DNA from: an uncultured Desulfobacterales bacterium
GTDB lineage: Bacteria > Desulfobacterota > Desulfobacteria > Desulfobacterales > UBA11574
DNA: 64,000 bases
Reading direction: 5' to 3'
Assembly (NCBI GenBank): GCA_937998305.1
Contig: CALLDL010000018.1
Coordinates: 42,618 to 106,617 of the forward strand
Shown here: positions 58,464 to 64,000 of the stretch, one piece after another
How positions within the stretch are numbered: position 1 is the stretch's first letter
Layout of the letters: each line of letters begins with the position of its first letter
Made by a program: the position numbers and the translations under genes
Notes under the pieces: generated by a model
Databases searched by the model: none
Told to the model about the DNA's origin: nothing
Seen by the model: only the letters and a program-made list of their open reading frames with translations

Positions 58464-58476
58464 AATGTAAACAACA

Positions 58477-59256
58477 ATGTGCCTGATCCTTCTATCATAT
58501 GAGATGCATCCGAAATACCGGATGGTACTGGCGGCGAACAGAGATGAATATTATAACCGTCCCACAGCCCCCATCGCCTTCCATGATGATTCGTCGGATA
58601 TTCTTGGTGGCCGAGACCTTAAGCATCACGGAATGTGGTTGGGTATCACCCGGCTCGGACGGTTCGCAGCCATCACCAATTACAGAGATCCGGGCCTGAA
58701 TATATCCGGTGCACCATCCAGAGGTTTTTTGGTTCGAGATTTTTTAACCGGTAAAGAATCGCCTAACAGTTATCTCGAACATGTCAAATCCATTGGACAT
58801 CAATATAACGGATATAATCTTCTTGTTGGAGACCGGTCTGAACTCTACTATTATTCAAACCGTGGAAACACTATTGAAAAATTAAAACCGGGCATGTACG
58901 GCCTGAGCAATCATCTGATGGATACATCCTGGCCCAAGATCACAAAGGGAAAGTCGGACCTTGGGAAACTGTTGAACGGTAAAGAAGATATAGCCCCCCA
59001 AGATATATTCGATCTTTTAAAGGATGGTTCTTGTCCGCCGGACAGCATGCTGCCTGACACCGGTGTGGATCTCGAATGGGAGCGGATTCTTTCTCCGTTA
59101 TTTATTACCAGCGAGTTTTATGGGACACGTTCATCTTCGATCATCCTCATCGAAAGGAAGGGAGTAATCACATTTCTGGAAAGGACATTCATTCCGGATG
59201 GCGGTGTATCCAAAGAGGAAAAAGCCCGTAAATTTACATTTCAGATGTCCGCGTAA
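58477..59256 (+). CDS. NRDE (TANGO2-like) family protein
   Basis: MCLILLSYEMHPKYRMVLAANRDEYYNRPTAPIAFH, GGRDLKHHGMWLGITRLGRFAAITNYRDP. Confidence 0.94.
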   Translation: MCLILLSYEMHPKYRMVLAANRDEYYNRPTAPIAFHDDSSDILGGRDLKHHGMWLGITRLGRFAAITNYRDPGLNISGAPSRGFLVRDFLTGKESPNSYLEHVKSIGHQYNGYNLLVGDRSELYYYSNRGNTIEKLKPGMYGLSNHLMDTSWPKITKGKSDLGKLLNGKEDIAPQDIFDLLKDGSCPPDSMLPDTGVDLEWERILSPLFITSEFYGTRSSSIILIERKGVITFLERTFIPDGGVSKEEKARKFTFQMSA

Positions 59257-59272
59257 TTTTTCTGTATTATCC

Positions 59273-59301
59273 TTGACAAATGGATGATACTTACTTAAAT
59301 T
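59273..59301 (+). promoter_or_regulatory. sigma70 promoter for ssrA
   Basis: TTGACA (59273-59278), 17 nt, TAAATT (59296-59301). Confidence 0.65.
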
Positions 59302-59343
59302 TAGATATTAAATATGTTCTTTTAAATAATCTGCAAAATTTAT

Positions 59344-59699
59344 GGGGGCGAAACGGCTTCGACGGGGATAAAGAAGCACAGGTTGCATACCAAGCTCCTG
59401 CCGGCTTGTAAAAAAGGTGGGAAATTAAACATAATCGCAGATGATTATAATTACGCTCTAGCCGCTTAAAGGCTAGCGTCCTGCCGAACCATTCCTGCTA
59501 ATTCGGCAAGGGCGTCGACGAGCAGGATAGCTGGTCCCTAAATCCTGTTAACGGATCAGCGAATATTCTTACAGGATAGCCTTTTAAGCATCCTGCCTGG
59601 AGGAGACTAAAAAAGGCGAAAGCGAAAGTTCAGGCTATGTATGTAGATGCCTATGCGGAATGTTTTCGGACGCGGGTTCGACTCCCGCCGCCTCCACCA
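59344..59699 (+). ncRNA. ssrA: tmRNA
   Basis: GGGGGCGAAACGGCTTCGACGGGG 5' end, tag ORF gcagatgattataattacgctctagccgcttaa (ADDYNYALAA), 3' GGTTCGACTCCCGCCGCCTCCACCA. Confidence 0.97.
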
Positions 59700-59735
59700 T
59701 TTGAAAATCTAGTCATATCAGGGCGTTAGCCCTGT

Positions 59736-60224
59736 TCAGGGACGTGGATTTTCACGATTGTGACCATAATTGTGACCAATTGTGACCAAATCCGTGTCCC
59801 TTTTGTTTTTGGTGGCTTCCAAATAAAGCTTTTCAAGGGCTGATCCGTCATGCCTTGTCAGATTTGGAATATAGCGACCGTAAGTCTTATACACCATGGA
59901 CGTGTTCACATGCCCTAAGGTTCTGGCCACCCATTCAGGTGATTCTCCGGCGCCTAAAGCCCAGGAAGCGAACGTGTGACGTGTTTCGTACATTCTCCGA
60001 TACCTAAGACCGCTTTTTTTCATGGCCCGCGCCCAGACCTCTCTGGCTTTGTCCTGAAGGATGGGTTTTGCGTTGATGTTTAAAAACACATACGGGTTGT
60101 TAAGATCCTTCGTCAGTTCCCACTGATCTTCAAGAACCTTTCGCATAGACGGTCTGATCTCGATCCTTCGCCGACTTTCTTCGGTCTTTAAATCCGATTT
60201 TTCCCTGTTTCGAACCCTGCTAAG
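59736..60224 (-). pseudogene. C-terminal remnant of a tyrosine recombinase/phage integrase
   Basis: Reverse strand reads SRVRNREKSDLKTEESRRRIEIRPSMRKVLED...RYRRMYETRHTFASWALGAGESPEWVARTLGHVNTSMVYKTYGRYIP; open frame ends at a stop at 60225-60227 with no N-terminal half. Confidence 0.85.
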
Positions 60225-60231
60225 TTATCTC

Positions 60232-62418
60232 CTACCGGGCAGACATCCTGTTGTCATCTGTTTTTCTATAACCGTACAAACACCGGATAAAAGCGAACAC
60301 AGTTTTGAACTTCTCCCTAAGATTCGGCACCAGACGTTTCATAAGCAGAACCAAGGCGATGATCAGGGCGATGAAAAACACAGGATAATAATATACATTG
60401 GCCCGGAATTTGTTGATAACCGTATCATCTTCAAAACTCTCCGAAGGAACTGTCGGGTACGGATGAACAATATCCGCTGCATTCGAGGTTATCTCTTTGA
60501 TCACTGGAATGACGAGCTTTTGTGACCATCTCAAATCATTGAAGTCGATTTTCGGATTATATTTTTTAAGCAGCCAAACCGGCATTTCAAAAGTATCATT
60601 GCACAGGGTCCAGATATTGTCGCCTTTTTGGGCCTGGTATAATTGAACGGTTTCGATTTCATAGAAGCTGAAAAAATCCTCCTGAATCTTTTTGTGGTAT
60701 TCAAACCGCGTTTCTTCAAATTGTTCTTTCGAAATCTTATCAAGGGGTATTTTCACTTTCATGTGCAACTGTAATGTTCTGCTGTAGGGAAATCTATTCA
60801 GCCTTCGGATAATCTTCGTCGGAATTTCAAGCCATTCAGCGAAGTGTCCCAGAGTTTCTCCCATTTTAACCAGGATGATTCCAACGGGTTTGCCCTTTTG
60901 TATCATCACCCGCTCGACCTCCAGGTTGCCCCCTACGATAGCCGGGTCGATTGCCAGCCCGGACGCCGGGGTCGCGGCCTCGTATGCGGAAGATGTACGC
61001 AAAGACGCCATCTCCGGGGCTTGTGTTCTTTGTTGATGGATTTTAGCGATGGAAAGGTGCGGGGCTTCAGACATATTCGCCACTTCACCGGGCAACGGCA
61101 GTCTCAAATGTTGATTGACATAAATGACACCTTTTGAGTTGATCTTGTTGGCCAGGATCAGGTCGGATACTTTGATTCCGTGCATCTTTGCAATTTTTGT
61201 GATGTTATCGCCCTTTTTCACGCGATAAATATGACTCGCCTTCTGATGATGCTTATACATGTTCCAGGGCAATTCCGTGGACGCTCCCATTCGATTTTGC
61301 ACTGCATCTGACGGCAGGCGCAGTGAATATCCTTTGGGTACATATTTTTGCCCTCTGAAAACCGGAGGCCGCAAAGAGAGATTGAGCTTGCGAAGGGTTG
61401 CCATGTCCACGCCAAAATATTGGCCCAGGTCTTTAATGGATGCATAACCGGCCAGCACGATTTTTCGGCTATCAACAGGTGTGTCCGGCGTTATTTTGCC
61501 GAAATATTTTTCATAATTGGTGGCGACTTCCCGTGCGGCCAAAAACTCCGAGTAAAAATTCCTTGAAGCAAATCGAAAGTTTTTGCTTTTGTAATGGTTA
61601 AAGATCTCTTCGTAGCCGCCTTTTGTCCATTTTGCGCTTAACACCCCCGAAATTCCGTGATTGTAGGCTGTAATGGCCAGCGGCCAGCTTTCAAATTTAT
61701 CATAGGAGTGCTTCAGCAACTGGGCCGCTGCCTCGGATGATCGAATGGGATCCCATCTTTCATCTATGGCATAGCCCACGGTCATAAAACGCTTGCCGGC
61801 TTTGCGAACAAATTGCCAGATACCCGCAGCGCCGAATTTACTGTAGGCCTTGGGGTTATATGAGGATTCCACATGGGGCAGATAGACGAGATCTACCGGC
61901 AATCCGTATGAAAGAAAAATCTTTTTGATCTGGTCGATAAAGGCGCCGGAACGAACAATCCCTTCACGAAAGCGATCCTTTTGACCGATCTGGCAGCGGA
62001 TTTTGTACATCGCCTTTCGGAAAGTGGCCCGATTCGCATTCTTGCCAAACAGGGCTGCCACCCGCTTGGCTTCGCCATCAGATACAGAAGGATTTTGAGC
62101 CAATTTTCTTAAAATATTTTTGTATTTACGTTTGGCTTTTTGGGTCCGCTTCTCGTTGATTTTTTTTGCACCGTACCGATCCGGGTCTATGAGGTCGATC
62201 ACCTCATAGATGATATTCAAGTTTTTGCTGTCATGGAGAATGCCCTGGGCTGTTGAGCACTCTGAGTAAACCTTGGTCCAGAACTTTACATTCGGTTCTA
62301 TGCTGGGATAAACAGGAAAGGGTGTGGCGTCACCATTAAGAGCCGCAGGGAAAAAAAAGTTGCTGAACAGGAAAAGAACGGACATGCAGAATTTCAGGGG
62401 CATCTTTTTCATAACCAT
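60232..62418 (-). CDS. MltD-like lytic transglycosylase with LysM domains
   Basis: SLT: YLPHVESSYNPKAYSKFGAAGIWQFVRKAGKRFM..AITAYNHGISG; LysM: HIYRVKKGDNITKIAKMHGIKVSDLI. Start at MVMKKMPLK (62418) preferred over ORF start 62643. Confidence 0.92.
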   Translation of the reverse strand: MVMKKMPLKFCMSVLFLFSNFFFPAALNGDATPFPVYPSIEPNVKFWTKVYSECSTAQGILHDSKNLNIIYEVIDLIDPDRYGAKKINEKRTQKAKRKYKNILRKLAQNPSVSDGEAKRVAALFGKNANRATFRKAMYKIRCQIGQKDRFREGIVRSGAFIDQIKKIFLSYGLPVDLVYLPHVESSYNPKAYSKFGAAGIWQFVRKAGKRFMTVGYAIDERWDPIRSSEAAAQLLKHSYDKFESWPLAITAYNHGISGVLSAKWTKGGYEEIFNHYKSKNFRFASRNFYSEFLAAREVATNYEKYFGKITPDTPVDSRKIVLAGYASIKDLGQYFGVDMATLRKLNLSLRPPVFRGQKYVPKGYSLRLPSDAVQNRMGASTELPWNMYKHHQKASHIYRVKKGDNITKIAKMHGIKVSDLILANKINSKGVIYVNQHLRLPLPGEVANMSEAPHLSIAKIHQQRTQAPEMASLRTSSAYEAATPASGLAIDPAIVGGNLEVERVMIQKGKPVGIILVKMGETLGHFAEWLEIPTKIIRRLNRFPYSRTLQLHMKVKIPLDKISKEQFEETRFEYHKKIQEDFFSFYEIETVQLYQAQKGDNIWTLCNDTFEMPVWLLKKYNPKIDFNDLRWSQKLVIPVIKEITSNAADIVHPYPTVPSESFEDDTVINKFRANVYYYPVFFIALIIALVLLMKRLVPNLREKFKTVFAFIRCLYGYRKTDDNRMSAR

Positions 62419-62855
62419 AAATCTCCATTTTACCCATGCGTTAAAGAGGTCCAAAACATAAGCGGCCAAGATAGTGCAAGAATCATGCGAAGTGACGCAT
62501 TTTTTCTTTTGGAGATGAGAAAAATGGAAAAATATCAAGGAATTATTTGATAGGAAAAAATATAGATACGATGTCGGATGACAATAATTGGCAATGACAT
62601 GGCCATTATTGGGCAGGTTCAACAAGGGCCTAAAAGCCCACAAGTTTAGTAACGAGTCAGTTTGCCTGGCTCATCTCGTAATGCAGTGGGAGAACGCTTT
62701 AAAACCCAACCTTCCAGTATTCCACCATTCCATTATTTTTACCCCTGAAACTTTTTTCTGTTTAACTGGGGCCATATTCAAGGCAAGCGTTCTATGCTCA
62801 ATAAATGTGCTATACTTTCATAAAGTTGTAACATTTCCAAAAACGCTTACAAAAA

Positions 62856-63773
62856 CTATCTGGACAGACGATCCCAAAACGCTTTGCCCTGGTCCAGATC
62901 CATACCTCCACCATGACCTGAAGCGTCTTTCGGCGCTTGAAAGCCCCTTAGCCTTGCAATTCGATCGTTTAAGGGCGGATGGGTTGAGAACAGACTCATC
63001 ATTTTTTGACCGGAAAGGGGATTGACGATGAACATGTGGGCTGTGGATGGATTGGCATCCATGGGACGTTTGCCGGAGTAGGCTCCAAGTTTTTCCAGTG
63101 CCCGGGCCAACCCTTCGTTATTTTTTGCAAAACGTGCACCAGAAGCATCCGCCATATATTCCCGGGATCGGGATATAGCTGTTTGTATGAGAACGGCCGC
63201 AATGGGGGCAAGGATGGACATGATGATCAGTCCAAAACCGCCCATGCCTTCATTATCGTCGCTTCCGCCTCCAAAAATAGCCGACCACCGGGCAATGCTC
63301 GCCAGCATCATGATGGCGCCGGCCATGGTTGCAGCAATTGAACCGATGAGGATATCCCGGTTTTTGACATGGGCCAACTCATGCCCCAGAACACCGGCAA
63401 GCTCATTGCGATTCATGATCTTGAGCAAACCCTCTGTTACCGCTACAACGGCATTTTCCGGGTTTCTGCCGGTTGCAAATGCATTGGGAGATTCCTGGGG
63501 GATGATGTAGACTCTGGGTGTGGGAAGACCGGCCCTGTTGGCAAGATCCTGGACAAGGCCATAAAGTTCCGGTGCCTGGCCGGGAGTTGCTTCACGGGCA
63601 TTGTACATACGAAGAACGATTTTGTCAGAATACCAGTAGCTGAAAAGGTTCATGCCTGCTGCAAAGAAAAAAGCAATGATCAATCCCTGGCGTCCTCCCA
63701 GCAGATGTCCGATAAACATGAAAAATGCCGTCATTATTGTAAGCAAAACGGTTGTTTTAATCTGATTTCCCAT
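62856..63773 (-). CDS. htpX: Zinc metalloprotease HtpX
   Basis: [64 protein letters not shown]. Confidence 0.96.
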   Translation of the reverse strand: MGNQIKTTVLLTIMTAFFMFIGHLLGGRQGLIIAFFFAAGMNLFSYWYSDKIVLRMYNAREATPGQAPELYGLVQDLANRAGLPTPRVYIIPQESPNAFATGRNPENAVVAVTEGLLKIMNRNELAGVLGHELAHVKNRDILIGSIAATMAGAIMMLASIARWSAIFGGGSDDNEGMGGFGLIIMSILAPIAAVLIQTAISRSREYMADASGARFAKNNEGLARALEKLGAYSGKRPMDANPSTAHMFIVNPLSGQKMMSLFSTHPPLNDRIARLRGFQAPKDASGHGGGMDLDQGKAFWDRLSR

Positions 63774-64000
63774 AGGATAACCTCATTCCTCGAATTTTGC
63801 TGCCGATATTTGGCTTTTTACGAATTTATTTCGTCATAAAAAACCTGGTCCTCCCCCGCGTAGCGGGATCTAAGATGGGCCAAGCCTGTCCCGCATTGCG
63901 GGAGTCAGAGTTCTCTGGCTCTGCCAAAAGAATTGATGCAAGGGTTTGAAGTGAGCTATAGTTAAAAAAGGTTGTGCCCGTCAGCCCGTTATGCCGGTTT

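Noticed and set aside
59700-60232. Search for a duplicated attachment site (tmRNA 3' end) near the integrase remnant
   Set aside because: No second copy of the CCGCCGCCTCCACC end seen downstream to 60232, so island boundaries cannot be defined from this window.

Overview
AT-rich, gene-dense 64 kb segment of a bacterial chromosome. The gene content (CdaA-YbbR fusion, UPF0280, TIGR04211 SH3 protein, AMIN and bactofilin genes, paaK-ACT-Liv cluster, QueH) and the many dispersed intergenic palindromes suggest an anaerobic deltaproteobacterium, probably Desulfobacterota; this placement is inferred from content only. About 50 real genes are supported: plsB (cut by the left edge), rnhA, namZ-like DUF1343, a hybrid histidine kinase, PBP1B-type transpeptidase, bactofilin, a c-di-AMP cyclase fused to YbbR domains, motAB, rpoH, a Mut7-C/ATP-grasp/dGTPase run, mutS, an AMIN amidase, paaK-ACT-livKHMGF, an HD-GYP response regulator, a GAF-GspE ATPase, a ParA/MinD ATPase, cNMP-PilZ, an M48 protease, queH, yggS, maf, NRDE, an MltD-like transglycosylase and htpX, plus tRNA-Arg(TCT) and tmRNA. 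The strongest unannotated signals are: (1) a complete phenylalanine transcription attenuator (promoter, 28-aa leader with 10 Phe, mutually exclusive hairpins, terminator) upstream of paaK-ACT-Liv, with a MITE-like element between attenuator and operon; (2) a candidate sigma54-dependent small RNA of about 90 nt with an exposed anti-Shine-Dalgarno CCUCC linker at 18259-18374; (3) a sigma54 promoter with a distal palindromic candidate enhancer upstream of the GAF-GspE ATPase; (4) several families of dispersed MITE-like/REP-like repeats, an inverted pair of decayed four-helix-bundle (23S IVP-type) gene remnants, and a truncated integrase abutting the tmRNA gene. No CRISPR array and no intact mobile element was seen.
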